NCBI RefSeq assembly: GCF_002295115.1
Contig: NZ_NSFV01000007.1
Span: 248,001-312,000 of the forward strand
Source: Mesorhizobium sp. WSM4311
Lineage (GTDB): Bacteria > Pseudomonadota > Alphaproteobacteria > Rhizobiales > Rhizobiaceae
Reading direction: 5' to 3'
DNA length: 64,000 nucleotides
Below, piece after piece: positions 9,444-17,914 of the stretch (its first letter is position 1; each line of letters opens with the position of its first letter). The position numbers and the translations under genes are program-made. The notes below the pieces were generated by a model. It saw only the letters and a list, made by a program, of their open reading frames with translations, made no database searches and was not told the DNA's origin.

Positions 9444-9827
9444 TTCGGCGCCTGCATGCGGACAGGGCACGCAGTGCGGACGGCGCGGCCAACAGGCGGA
9501 AAAGCAAGGGTTCGAATCATGGTCATGACACTGTGAATAATAGCCGGAATATTTTAGCCGGGTAATAAAACTTTGTCGATTTCAAGAGGCCGTCGCGGCG
9601 CGACAGGCCGTGTCGGGAAATGGATGGGTGCGCGAATGGCTGCACAGCCGGGCTTTGGCCGGTCTGGAACGGTTGTTTTGCCGAGTGGCCGACACTCATC
9701 TTTGCGATGATGTTCAAGTATCGGCAATAAGCAGAAGATTTCATTACACAATTGTAATGCCGGCGTTCAGTTTCAGTTCATCCGCCGGCCGCTATTCCTC
9801 GGGCATCGACAACCAAGGAGATTTCTC
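9444..9827. other. Intergenic region between divergent genes
   Basis: This 384-bp gap separates the Na/Pi gene from the RcnB-like gene. It contains AT-rich stretches around 9535-9580 and 9735-9760 that could hold promoters, and an AAGGAG ribosome site before 9828. I see no convincing gene in it. Confidence 0.5.
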
Positions 9828-10196
9828 ATGAAGCGCATTGTTCTTTCTGTCGTCGCCGTCTCGATGCTGGCCGCCACCTCACTTGCCGGCCAGGCCGCGC
9901 CGATGAACGCGCCGGTCGTGCCGCAGTCGAATTACACCAAGGTCGACTGGCAGAAGCCGGGCCACCACGATGATGTGAGGAAGCGCGTCTTCAAGAAGAA
10001 AGTCGTCGTGAAGCGGAACCACTGGCGCAATGGCCAGAAATATTCCGGCTGGAGGCAGCACCGGCCGATCCGCGACTATGGCCGCTACGGCCTGCATCGT
10101 CCCGGCCGCGGCCAGGAATGGATCCGCGTCGGCAACGACTATGTGCTGGTCGGCATCCTCTCGGGCGTCATCTTCGGCGCGCTCGCCGCGCAGTAA
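9828..10196 (+). CDS. RcnB-like small periplasmic protein
   Basis: The 122-residue product starts with a clear Sec signal peptide ending at about residue 24 (SLAGQAAP). The mature part is basic and rich in His, Arg and Trp, ending in EWIRVGNDYVLVGILSGVIFGALAAQ, the layout of RcnB-family proteins. RcnB modulates nickel/cobalt efflux in E. coli; for the many rhizobial paralogues the role is not known. An AAGGAG site precedes the ATG and a strong terminator follows, so the gene is probably monocistronic. Confidence 0.8.
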   Translation: MKRIVLSVVAVSMLAATSLAGQAAPMNAPVVPQSNYTKVDWQKPGHHDDVRKRVFKKKVVVKRNHWRNGQKYSGWRQHRPIRDYGRYGLHRPGRGQEWIRVGNDYVLVGILSGVIFGALAAQ

Positions 10197-10215
10197 GCGC
10201 CGCAACCGGGCTGAG

Positions 10216-10251
10216 AAGGAAGGGCGGCCTGTAACGGCCGCCCTTCCTTTT
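10216..10251 (+). terminator. Rho-independent terminator after RcnB-like gene
   Basis: A perfect 14-bp stem (AAGGAAGGGCGGCC / GGCCGCCCTTCCTT) with a TGTAAC loop is followed by T residues. It separates the RcnB-like gene from dnaG. Confidence 0.9.
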
Positions 10252-10336
10252 ACCCTGTGGAAACCGGGTATGGCCGGTATTGGGGGTCGTCGGATTTCGC
10301 TGGCATGATTATATGGTGGGGAAACGAGTTCCCTCA

Positions 10337-12271
10337 ATGCGCTTTCCGCCCGCCTTTCTCGACGAGATCCGCGACCGCGTGCCGATTTCATCGGTTATCG
10401 GCCAGCGCGTCGCGTGGGATCGCAGGAAGACCAACGCGTCGCGTGGCGACTTTTGGGCCTGCTGCCCGTTCCATGGCGAGAAGAGCCCGTCCTTCCACTG
10501 CGAGGACAAGAAGGGCCGCTATCATTGTTTCGGCTGCTCGGTCTCGGGCGATCATTTCAAATTCCTGACCGAACTCGACGGAATGAGTTTCCCCGAAGCG
10601 GTCGAAAAGATCGCCGACATGGCCGGCGTGCCGATGCCGGTGCGCGACGCCCAGGAAGAGCGGCGCGAGCAGGAACGCGCCAGCCTGACCGACGTCATGG
10701 AGATGGCGACCGCCTTCTTCCAGGAGCGGCTGCAGGGGCCTGAGGGGGCAAAGGCCCGAGCCTATCTCAGGGACCGCGGGCTGACGCCGGCGACGCAGCA
10801 GTCGTTCCGGCTGGGCTACGCGCCGGACAGCCGCAACGCGCTGAAGGAGCATCTCGCGGCAAAAGGCGTGCCGAAGGCCGATATCGAAGCCTGCGGGCTG
10901 GTGCGCCATGGCGACGACATTCCGGTCTCCTATGACTGGTTCCGCGACCGCATCATGTTCCCGATACCGGATTCGCGCGGCAAGATCATCGCCTTTGGCG
11001 GCCGGGCGCTGGCGCCCGATGCGCTGGCCAAATACATGAACTCGCCCGACACCGAGCTCTTCCACAAGGGCAACGTGCTCTACAATTTCGCCCGGGCGCG
11101 AAAGGCGCTGGCCAAGGGCGGCACGGTCATTGCGGTCGAAGGCTATATGGATGTCATCGCGCTGGCGCAGGCCGGCTTCGAGAATGCCGTGGCGCCGCTT
11201 GGCACCGCGCTTACCGAAAACCAGCTTGAATTGCTGTGGCGCATGGCGCCCGAACCGATGCTGTGCTTCGACGGCGACAAGGCCGGGTTGAAGGCGGCAT
11301 GGCGTGCGGCGGATCTGGCGTTACCGTCGGTGCAGGCCGGGCGCTCGGCGCGTTTTGCGCTGCTGCCGGAAGGCAAGGATCCCGACGACCTCGTCAAGGC
11401 CGAAGGGCCGGACGCGTTCCGCGCAGTGCTTGCCGATGCGCGGCCGCTGGTCGACCTTTTGTGGATGCGCGAGACAGCTGGCGGTGTCTTCGACACGCCG
11501 GAGCGGCGGGCGGAACTGGGAAAGACGCTGCGGGAGTTGACCAGCCGCATCCGCGACGAAAGCACGCGCTTTCACTACCAGCAGGAAATGCGCGAGCGGG
11601 AAAAGAGCTTCTTCGGCTCGCAGCGCGATGCGCGGCAAGGACGCCAGGACTGGAAACCGGGGCAGGGCAAGGCAGTCGCACCCGGCGGCCAGTTCGCCAA
11701 GCCTGGCGGCGGTCGCATGGCGATCACCGAAAGCCTCGGCCAGTCGGCGCTGGTCAAGCGCGGCAGCGAAGGGATGTCTATGCGCGAGGCGACGATCATC
11801 GTGGCGCTGGTCAACCATCCGGCGCTGATCGACGAGAATTTCGCCCATGTCGAATTTCTCGACCTCGCCAATTCCGATCTGCAGCGGCTGCACGCCGCCA
11901 TCCTTGACGCAATGGCGCATGACATGGCCAATGACCGCCACGCCGTGGTGGCGACGATCGAGCGTGCCGGCTGCGCCGAGATCTGGGAGCGCGCGGTCGG
12001 CCTGATCCGGCGGGCGCGGCAATGGCCGGCGCTGGAGACGGCAGCACTTGACGACGCCCGTGACGCTCTGAACCAGGCACTGCACTTGCAGCGCAGCGCG
12101 CGCACCTTACATAAGGAGCTGAAACAGGCGGAAGCGGCGCTCGAAGCGGATCCCTCGGACGAAAACTTCCGCCATCTGATCGAAATTCAGGCGCAATTTC
12201 AGGATGTGCAGGCGACGGAAGCGCTGATCGAAGGATTTGGCGTTTCGTCGGGCAGGGCTGGGCGAGCCTAA
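10337..12271 (+). CDS. dnaG: DNA primase
   Basis: The 644-residue protein synthesises RNA primers at the replication fork. The N-terminal zinc-binding domain is intact, with a CCPFH segment at 42-46 and CFGC at 64-67. The TOPRIM catalytic core shows EGYMDVIAL near residue 270 and DGDKAG near 312. A C-terminal helicase-interaction region follows a low-complexity linker (about 435-475). The ATG at 10337 (MRFPPAFLDEIRDRVPI) gives the normal rhizobial N-terminus, although the frame is open from 10280. rpoD follows 366 bp downstream, the ancient dnaG-rpoD order. Confidence 0.97.
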   Translation: MRFPPAFLDEIRDRVPISSVIGQRVAWDRRKTNASRGDFWACCPFHGEKSPSFHCEDKKGRYHCFGCSVSGDHFKFLTELDGMSFPEAVEKIADMAGVPMPVRDAQEERREQERASLTDVMEMATAFFQERLQGPEGAKARAYLRDRGLTPATQQSFRLGYAPDSRNALKEHLAAKGVPKADIEACGLVRHGDDIPVSYDWFRDRIMFPIPDSRGKIIAFGGRALAPDALAKYMNSPDTELFHKGNVLYNFARARKALAKGGTVIAVEGYMDVIALAQAGFENAVAPLGTALTENQLELLWRMAPEPMLCFDGDKAGLKAAWRAADLALPSVQAGRSARFALLPEGKDPDDLVKAEGPDAFRAVLADARPLVDLLWMRETAGGVFDTPERRAELGKTLRELTSRIRDESTRFHYQQEMREREKSFFGSQRDARQGRQDWKPGQGKAVAPGGQFAKPGGGRMAITESLGQSALVKRGSEGMSMREATIIVALVNHPALIDENFAHVEFLDLANSDLQRLHAAILDAMAHDMANDRHAVVATIERAGCAEIWERAVGLIRRARQWPALETAALDDARDALNQALHLQRSARTLHKELKQAEAALEADPSDENFRHLIEIQAQFQDVQATEALIEGFGVSSGRAGRA

Positions 12272-12637
12272 GTGCAGCTGAGTGCAAGAATGAGAGCGTG
12301 GCCGGGCTTCCCAGGGGAGCAAGGCGCGCTAAGTCGGGTAATTGATTCGCTTTTTTCATGCGAATCATGCCAGAGGCGCTTGACCTTCAGACAGAATGGC
12401 GGAATCAGGACGATTCGAAACGTTAACCCGCACCCGCGCCGACGGGAAATGAGCGATGTGAAGTACTGGTCACTGGACAGGCAGGCAGCCTGCCACAGAT
12501 ATCAGGGTTAATCTGGACTTAACGATCAATGAAGTTAGTGGCCCGGTGAAGCGCGTTTCAAAACGAGCCTATCCGATTTGACTGGTCCGACAGCTTACGC
12601 GGCCCCGATGCCCGGCCGCTAGGAGAAGATAAAAATT
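12272..12637 (+). promoter_or_regulatory. dnaG-rpoD intergenic region
   Basis: This 366-bp gap has no convincing gene; a short open frame at 12272-12511 has no family features or good ribosome site. It probably carries the rpoD promoter. A tight palindrome (GGCAGGC-A-GCCTGCC) sits at 12480-12494, and an AGGAGA ribosome site precedes rpoD. Confidence 0.5.
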
Positions 12638-14662
12638 ATGGCGACTAAGGAAAAGGAAGAGGTCGAGACCGAACGCGAAGGCGCCACCGATGGCCCTCTG
12701 CTCGACCTTTCCGATGATGCTGTCAAGAAGATGATCAAGGCCGCCAAGAAGCGCGGCTATGTCACGATGGACGAGCTGAATTCGGTGCTGCCTTCCGAGG
12801 AAGTGACCTCCGAGCAGATCGAGGACACGATGGCGATGCTGTCCGACATGGGCATCAACGTCGTCGAGGATGACGAGCAGGGCGAAGAGGCCGAGGCCGG
12901 CGACACCGCGGCGGACGCCGAGGAAGACGCCAACGAGCTGGCCGAACAGACCGGCACGGCGGTCGCCGCCACCACAACCAAGAAAGAGCCGACCGACCGC
13001 ACCGACGATCCGGTGCGCATGTATCTGCGCGAGATGGGCTCGGTCGAGCTGCTGTCGCGCGAGGGCGAAATCGCCATTGCCAAGCGCATCGAGGCCGGCC
13101 GCGAGACGATGATCGCGGGCCTGTGCGAAAGCCCGCTGACCTTCCAGGCGATCATCATCTGGCGCGACGAGCTCAACGAATCCAAGATCCTGCTGCGCGA
13201 GATCATCGATCTCGAAGCCACCTATGCCGGCCCGGAGGCCAAGCAGGCGCCGGTGGTCGAGCGCATCGAGGAAGCGCCCAAGGCCGAGGAAAAGCCGCGG
13301 CGCGGACGCGACGAGGAAGACGACATCACCAATGTCGGCACCGATACGCGCGGCATCGGGGACGATGACGAGGAAGACGAGGACGAAGCGAGCCTGTCGC
13401 TGGCGGCGATGGAAGCCGAACTGCGTCCGCAGGTGATGGAGACGCTCGACGTCATCGCCGACACCTACAAGAAGCTGCGCAAGCTGCAGGACCAGCAGGT
13501 CGAGAACCGTCTGGCCGCCGCCGGCACGCTGTCGCCCAGCCAGGACCGCCGGCTGAAGGAGCTGAAGGACCAGCTGATCAAGGCGGTGAAGTCGCTGTCG
13601 CTCAACACGGCGCGCATCGAGGCGCTGGTCGAGCAGCTCTACGACATCAACAAACGCCTGGTGCAGAACGAGGGCAAGCTGCTGCGCCTCGCCGAAAGCT
13701 ATGGCGTGCGCCGCGAGGAGTTCCTGAAGGAATATCAGGGTTCCGAACTCGACCCCAACTGGACGCGCGCGATCGGCAACCTGACCTCGCGCGGCTGGAA
13801 GGAATTCACCAAGAACGAGAAGGATGCGATCAAGGACCTGCGTGCCGAGATCCAGCATCTGGCCACTGAAACGGCGATCTCGATCCTGGAATTCCGCAAG
13901 ATCGTCAACCAGGTGCAGAAGGGCGAGCGCGAAGCCGCGATCGCCAAGAAGGAAATGGTCGAGGCCAATCTGCGCCTCGTCATCTCGATCGCCAAGAAAT
14001 ACACCAATCGCGGCCTGCAGTTCCTCGACCTGATCCAGGAAGGCAATATCGGCCTGATGAAGGCGGTCGATAAGTTCGAATACCGCCGCGGCTACAAGTT
14101 CTCGACCTACGCGACATGGTGGATCCGGCAGGCGATCACGCGTTCGATCGCCGACCAGGCGCGCACCATCCGCATTCCGGTGCACATGATCGAGACGATC
14201 AACAAGATCGTGCGCACCTCGCGCCAGATGCTGCACGAGATCGGCCGCGAGCCGACGCCGGAGGAACTGGCCGAAAAGCTCGCCATGCCGCTCGAAAAAG
14301 TGCGCAAGGTGTTGAAGATCGCCAAGGAGCCGATCTCGCTCGAAACGCCGGTCGGCGACGAGGAGGATTCGCATCTGGGCGACTTCATCGAGGACAAGAT
14401 GGCAATCCTGCCGATCGACGCCGCGATCCAGGCCAATCTGCGCGAGACCACCACGCGCGTTCTGGCCTCGCTGACGCCGCGCGAGGAGCGCGTTCTGCGC
14501 ATGCGCTTCGGCATCGGCATGAACACAGACCACACGCTGGAAGAAGTCGGCCAGCAGTTCTCGGTCACCCGCGAGCGTATTCGCCAGATCGAAGCCAAGG
14601 CATTGCGCAAGCTCAAGCACCCGAGCAGGTCGCGCAAGCTGCGCAGCTTCCTCGACAGCTGA
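12638..14662 (+). CDS. rpoD: RNA polymerase primary sigma factor (sigma-70)
   Basis: The 674-residue protein has the full primary sigma layout: acidic region 1.1, the DPVRMYLREMG start of region 1.2, a highly acidic non-conserved insert (about residues 200-255), core region 2 with the RGLQFLDLIQEGNIGLMKAV and YATWWIRQAI motifs, region 3, and the region 4.2 helix-turn-helix VTRERIRQIEAKALRKLKHP near the C-terminus. It directs housekeeping transcription. Size and domain order match alphaproteobacterial SigA/RpoD. Confidence 0.98.
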   Translation: MATKEKEEVETEREGATDGPLLDLSDDAVKKMIKAAKKRGYVTMDELNSVLPSEEVTSEQIEDTMAMLSDMGINVVEDDEQGEEAEAGDTAADAEEDANELAEQTGTAVAATTTKKEPTDRTDDPVRMYLREMGSVELLSREGEIAIAKRIEAGRETMIAGLCESPLTFQAIIIWRDELNESKILLREIIDLEATYAGPEAKQAPVVERIEEAPKAEEKPRRGRDEEDDITNVGTDTRGIGDDDEEDEDEASLSLAAMEAELRPQVMETLDVIADTYKKLRKLQDQQVENRLAAAGTLSPSQDRRLKELKDQLIKAVKSLSLNTARIEALVEQLYDINKRLVQNEGKLLRLAESYGVRREEFLKEYQGSELDPNWTRAIGNLTSRGWKEFTKNEKDAIKDLRAEIQHLATETAISILEFRKIVNQVQKGEREAAIAKKEMVEANLRLVISIAKKYTNRGLQFLDLIQEGNIGLMKAVDKFEYRRGYKFSTYATWWIRQAITRSIADQARTIRIPVHMIETINKIVRTSRQMLHEIGREPTPEELAEKLAMPLEKVRKVLKIAKEPISLETPVGDEEDSHLGDFIEDKMAILPIDAAIQANLRETTTRVLASLTPREERVLRMRFGIGMNTDHTLEEVGQQFSVTRERIRQIEAKALRKLKHPSRSRKLRSFLDS

Positions 14663-14682
14663 GACATACCGACAACAAGAAC

Positions 14683-14709
14683 AAAAGGGCGCCCCCTGGC
14701 GCCCTTTTT
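14683..14709 (+). terminator. rpoD terminator
   Basis: An 11-bp stem (AAAAGGGCGCC / GGCGCCCTTTT) with a CCCT loop, followed by T residues, lies 20 bp after the rpoD stop codon. Confidence 0.92.
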
Positions 14710-14845
14710 CGTTTGTGACACGCGCTCTTGCGGCTCGCATCCATCGGGAGGATAATTTCCAGGTCGGATGCATTTTCTGGGCGACAACCCGGATGCCCGC
14801 CCCGGCGAAGACGCCGTGCTCCGTGGCCCCGGAGGGAGGTGTGCC

Positions 14846-15139
14846 GTGACAAGCTACATCGTGCTGATGAACTGGACGGAGCAGGGCGCGAAGAATGTGC
14901 GGGATTCGCCGAAACGGCTTGATGCCGCCAGGAAACAATTGGGCGACATGGGCGGCTCGTTCAAGGCGTTCTACCTGACGATGGGTGAATACGACATGGT
15001 GGCGGTGGTGGAAGCACCCGACGATGCGGTCCTGGCGCGTTTCTCGCTGATGCTGGCGGCCGCCGGCAACATCCGGACGCGGACGCTGAAAGCCTTCCCC
15101 GAATTCGCCTACCGCGAGATCATCTCGTCGCTTGGATAG
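14846..15139 (+). CDS. GYD-domain protein
   Basis: The 97-residue product has the GYD-domain pattern (SYIVLMNWTEQGAKNVRDSP, then GGSFKAFYLTMGEYDMVAVVEAPDD), a ferredoxin-like small fold of unknown function that is widespread in rhizobia. I chose the GTG at 14846 because GGAGGGAGGT lies just upstream; the longer frame from 14768 adds a non-conserved leader. It is monocistronic. Confidence 0.85.
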   Translation: MTSYIVLMNWTEQGAKNVRDSPKRLDAARKQLGDMGGSFKAFYLTMGEYDMVAVVEAPDDAVLARFSLMLAAAGNIRTRTLKAFPEFAYREIISSLG

Positions 15140-15241
15140 CAGGCGGCAGGGTTCGAAGGCGACGACAAGATACCCGGCCTGACGGCGCTTTGCCGCAGGA
15201 CAGGACGCTTTGCCGTGATAAACTGCGGCCAGAGGATCGCG

Positions 15242-15340
15242 ATGAAGAAAGTCTCGATACTGGCTGGCAGCCTTGCCTTGATAAGAGTGGGCGCTGTTTC
15301 GCGACAACGGATGCACCGAGGCCATGCGCGGCTGTCATAG
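15242..15340 (+). CDS. Possible small ORF with signal-like start (32 aa)
   Basis: A short frame with an AGAGG site encodes 32 residues beginning MKKVSILAGSLALI, like a signal peptide, then turning into arginine-rich sequence without features. It ends just before the DMT transporter gene. It may be the remnant of a secreted-protein gene that lost its frame, or chance. Confidence 0.25.
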   Translation: MKKVSILAGSLALIRVGAVSRQRMHRGHARLS

Positions 15341-15346
15341 GGTGAG

Positions 15347-16408
15347 ATGATGTCCGAAACACATTCGCATCTTTGGCCCGGCGTGCCGCTCGCCCTTGGC
15401 TCGGCCGCTCTGTTCGGCGCGACGCCGCCGCTTTCCAAGCTGCTGCTCGACGCCGTGAACCCCTTCATGCTGGCCGGCCTGCTCTATCTTGGCGCCGGTC
15501 TCGGCCTCGCTCTCTATCGCTTGCTTCGCGGCAGGCAGGCGGCGGCTGGCGAAGCGCAACTGGCCGCCCGGGATATCCCCTGGCTGGCGCTGGCAATCGG
15601 CATGGGTGGCATCCTCGCGCCGGTGCTGTTGATGTTCGGCCTCAGCCTCAACACGGCATCCAGTTCAGCGCTGCTGCTCAACCTGGAAGGGTTGGCGACC
15701 ATGGCGATCGCCTGGCTCGTCTATCGCGAGAATGTCGACCGGCGCCTGCTTTTTGGCGCCTTCGCCATTCTGGCGGGCGCGGTGCTGTTGTCATGGGACG
15801 GCGGCGGCGTTGCTTTCAACCCGGGCGCCCTGCTGGTGGCGGGGGCTTGCGTGGCCTGGGGGCTGGACAACAATTTCACGCGCAGGATTTCAGCCACCGA
15901 CCCCGTGGTGATCGCCATGCTGAAAGGCCTGGTGGCGGGTGCGGCCAATGTCGGATTGGCGCTTGCCGCCGGGGCGTCGTTTCCCACGATGTCGATTGTC
16001 GCGGCCACGGCCGCGGTCGGCTTCCTCGGTATCGGCGTCAGCCTGGTGATGTTCATCCTGGCGCTGCGCCATCTCGGGACGGCGCGCACAGGCGCCTATT
16101 ATTCGCTCGCTCCGTTCATCGGTGCGCTGCTGGCCATCGTCATGCTGGGTGATGCCGTCACCCTCAAACTGGTGATCGCGGGGCTTCTGATGGGCGTCGG
16201 CCTGTGGTTGCATCTGTCGGAACGCCATGAGCACGAGCACGACCATGAGGCGTTGGAACACGAGCACAGCCATGTGCATGACGAGCACCACCAGCACGAT
16301 CATGACGGGCCGGTGAGCGAACCGCATTCGCACTGGCACCGGCACGCGCCGATGCGCCACCGGCATCCGCATTATCCGGACCTGCATCATCGGCATAGCC
16401 ACGGCTGA
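15347..16408 (+). CDS. EamA/DMT-family transporter with His-rich tail
   Basis: The 353-residue protein has two EamA repeats with about ten membrane helices (residues 10-285), the drug/metabolite transporter fold. From about residue 288 to the end lies a soluble tail with 24 histidines in about 66 residues, alternating with Asp and Glu. Such tails bind nickel, cobalt or zinc in other transporters, so metal handling is a reasonable inference, but the tail could be regulatory. The start is short (MMSETHSHLWPG) and itself has two histidines. Confidence 0.8.
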   Translation: MMSETHSHLWPGVPLALGSAALFGATPPLSKLLLDAVNPFMLAGLLYLGAGLGLALYRLLRGRQAAAGEAQLAARDIPWLALAIGMGGILAPVLLMFGLSLNTASSSALLLNLEGLATMAIAWLVYRENVDRRLLFGAFAILAGAVLLSWDGGGVAFNPGALLVAGACVAWGLDNNFTRRISATDPVVIAMLKGLVAGAANVGLALAAGASFPTMSIVAATAAVGFLGIGVSLVMFILALRHLGTARTGAYYSLAPFIGALLAIVMLGDAVTLKLVIAGLLMGVGLWLHLSERHEHEHDHEALEHEHSHVHDEHHQHDHDGPVSEPHSHWHRHAPMRHRHPHYPDLHHRHSHG

Positions 16409-16421
16409 GCATGCCAACATC

Positions 16422-16814
16422 ATGCTCAAGCAAACACCCAAGCCTGAACTAACCGTTTGGTACAACACGCGATGCCCTGTCTGCGATGCGGGCATCAGCC
16501 GGCAAAAGCGGCGGCTGATCGAAGCGGTCCAGGCGGGGCGGATCGAGTTTCGCGACATCAATCTGGAGCCGGCGGCGCTTGGCCGTTTTGGCGCCTCGCT
16601 GGAAGACATCCGCCGCCGGCTGCACGCCACCGACGCGGCCGGCCGGCTGCTGGTCGGCGCCGATGTCGCGATTGCCATATGGCAAGCGACACCGGGCGAG
16701 GGCTGGCTGGCCGCGCTTTTCGGTAATCCGGTTGCCTTGCCGTTGACACGACTTGCCTATGACCGGTTCGCCGACCTGCTCTACGCCTGGAACCGGCGCA
16801 AGGGCCGCTGGTAG
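16422..16814 (+). CDS. DCC-family (DUF393) thiol-disulfide oxidoreductase-like protein
   Basis: The 130-residue product opens with a strand and loop VWYNTRCPVCDAGI, the Cys-x-x-Cys site of the DUF393/DCC family, followed by EFRDINLEP. The family is thought to be thioredoxin-like. It starts 13 bp after the DMT transporter gene on the same strand, so the two are probably cotranscribed. The redox partner is unknown. Confidence 0.8.
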   Translation: MLKQTPKPELTVWYNTRCPVCDAGISRQKRRLIEAVQAGRIEFRDINLEPAALGRFGASLEDIRRRLHATDAAGRLLVGADVAIAIWQATPGEGWLAALFGNPVALPLTRLAYDRFADLLYAWNRRKGRW

Positions 16815-16894
16815 CCGAACGCATCCAACTCCGTTGTCTGCAACGACAAGACCCGGACGGGAAGGCCGATCCGGCTGGCGGCGCATTCCGATAC

Positions 16895-16955
16895 ATCGTA
16901 AGATATATCTTGACACCAGCAGGGCAGGTGCCTAATTAAGATATATCGTAAGATA
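16895..16955 (+). promoter_or_regulatory. padR promoter with flanking palindromic operators
   Basis: A near-consensus sigma-70 promoter (TTGACA at 16910-16915, 17 bp, TAATTA at 16933-16938) is flanked by two AT-rich sites. The palindrome AAGATATATCTT at 16900-16911 overlaps the -35 box. AAGATATATCGTAAGATA at 16938-16955 overlaps the -10 end. The 11-mer ATCGTAAGATA occurs in both, exactly 50 bp apart. This is the layout expected for autorepression by the PadR protein encoded just downstream. Confidence 0.75.
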
Positions 16956-16972
16956 GAACTCAAGGAGCAATC

Positions 16973-17644
16973 ATGCACAGACATAGTCATTTCGGCGAAC
17001 GCATGTTCATGCACATGGCCGGCAAATTCGGTGGCAGAGGCGGCGGCTTTGGTCCGTTCGGCCATGGCGGTCGCGGCGGCGGACGCGGTGGCCCGGGCGA
17101 CATGTTCCGCGCCGGCCGCATGCTGGCCGACGGCGACCTCAAGCTGATCACGCTTTCGCTGCTGGCCGAGGCGCCGCGCCATGGCTACGACATCATCAAG
17201 GCGCTGGAAGAGCGCACCAGCGGCATCTATAGCCCGAGCCCGGGCGTGGTCTACCCGACGCTGACCTTCCTGGAAGAGGCCGGCTATGCCGTCTCGTCGA
17301 GCGAAGGCAACAAGAATGTGTTTTCCATCACCGAGGCCGGGCAGGCGCATCTTGCCGACAATCGCGAGATGATCGACGGCGTGCTCGACCACCTCGAGCG
17401 CTTTGGCCGCAAGATGGCCAAGGCACGCGACTGGTTCGGCTGGAACGATGATGGCGAGGACCGCCGCGGTGGCCGGGGCGGGCGTGGCGAGCGTTCCGAA
17501 ACGCGCGACGAATTCCGCGCCGTCCGCCACCGCCTGCGCGCTGCGCTGGGCGACATCGTCGATGCCCCGGCCGAAAAGCAGGCCGAGGCGATCGCCATTC
17601 TCGAAGCCGCGGCGGAAGCGCTGGAAGCTCTGACGCACCGCTGA
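16973..17644 (+). CDS. PadR-family transcriptional regulator
   Basis: The 223-residue protein has a His- and Gly-rich N-terminal extension (residues 1-45), then the PadR winged helix (LKLITLSLLAEAPRHGYDIIKALEE and the PSPGVVYPTLTFLEEAGY segment), then a helical dimerisation region. PadR proteins usually repress their own gene or a linked efflux or stress gene. The promoter carries paired palindromes and an AAGGAG site precedes the ATG. A terminator follows directly, so the target gene, if other than itself, lies elsewhere. Confidence 0.9.
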   Translation: MHRHSHFGERMFMHMAGKFGGRGGGFGPFGHGGRGGGRGGPGDMFRAGRMLADGDLKLITLSLLAEAPRHGYDIIKALEERTSGIYSPSPGVVYPTLTFLEEAGYAVSSSEGNKNVFSITEAGQAHLADNREMIDGVLDHLERFGRKMAKARDWFGWNDDGEDRRGGRGGRGERSETRDEFRAVRHRLRAALGDIVDAPAEKQAEAIAILEAAAEALEALTHR

Positions 17645-17670
17645 TCCAGATGCAATAAATGCATGAAAAG

Positions 17671-17696
17671 AGCCCGGGTCGACCCGGGCTTTTTTG
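17671..17696 (+). terminator. padR terminator
   Basis: A perfect palindrome AGCCCGGG-TCGA-CCCGGGCT is followed by a run of six T residues, 27 bp after the padR stop codon. Confidence 0.88.
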
Positions 17697-17714
17697 CGTC
17701 AGCGCGAATGCGGA

Positions 17715-17816
17715 TCATTCCTTGCCGACATATTCGCTGATCAGCCTTTCGTTGCGGGCCTTCTCGATCTTGGCGGTCATCTCGGCCGACAGGCGCTCGT
17801 ACCAGGAAATGAACAT
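17715..17816 (-). CDS. Small ORF facing the TetR gene (33 aa)
   Basis: A complete frame from ATG at 17816 to TGA encodes 33 residues beginning MFISWYERLSAEMTAK and ending RLISEYVGKE, a single charged amphipathic helix. Third codon positions are almost all G or C, as in neighbouring real genes, which supports translation. Its start codon lies inside an operator-like palindrome (17810-17822) shared with the divergent TetR gene. I do not recognise the family. It is too short for most gene callers. Confidence 0.55.
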   Translation of the reverse strand: MFISWYERLSAEMTAKIEKARNERLISEYVGKE

Positions 17817-17845
17817 CGTTCATACCTGTTTTTGAACACTGTTCA
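17810..17845. promoter_or_regulatory. Two palindromic TetR-type operators
   Basis: TGAAC-ATC-GTTCA at 17810-17822 and TGAACA-C-TGTTCA at 17833-17845 are two related palindromes, with centres 23 bp apart, between the 33-residue ORF and the TetR gene. Spacing and symmetry fit two TetR dimers controlling both directions. Confidence 0.7.
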
Positions 17846-17914
17846 CGAAATCCCGGATGTGGTAGACGGAGGGACGATCGTGGTTCGAACAGCCGGGCCG
17901 AGGGCACGGCATCC

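Noticed and set aside
7890..9536. A 548-codon plus-strand frame opposite the Na/Pi cotransporter gene
   Set aside because: It is His- and Gln-rich shadow sequence without family features, and the minus strand has the conserved transporter.
12569..15325. A 918-codon minus-strand open frame opposite rpoD
   Set aside because: It is a GC-rich shadow: the plus strand carries the complete, motif-rich sigma factor.
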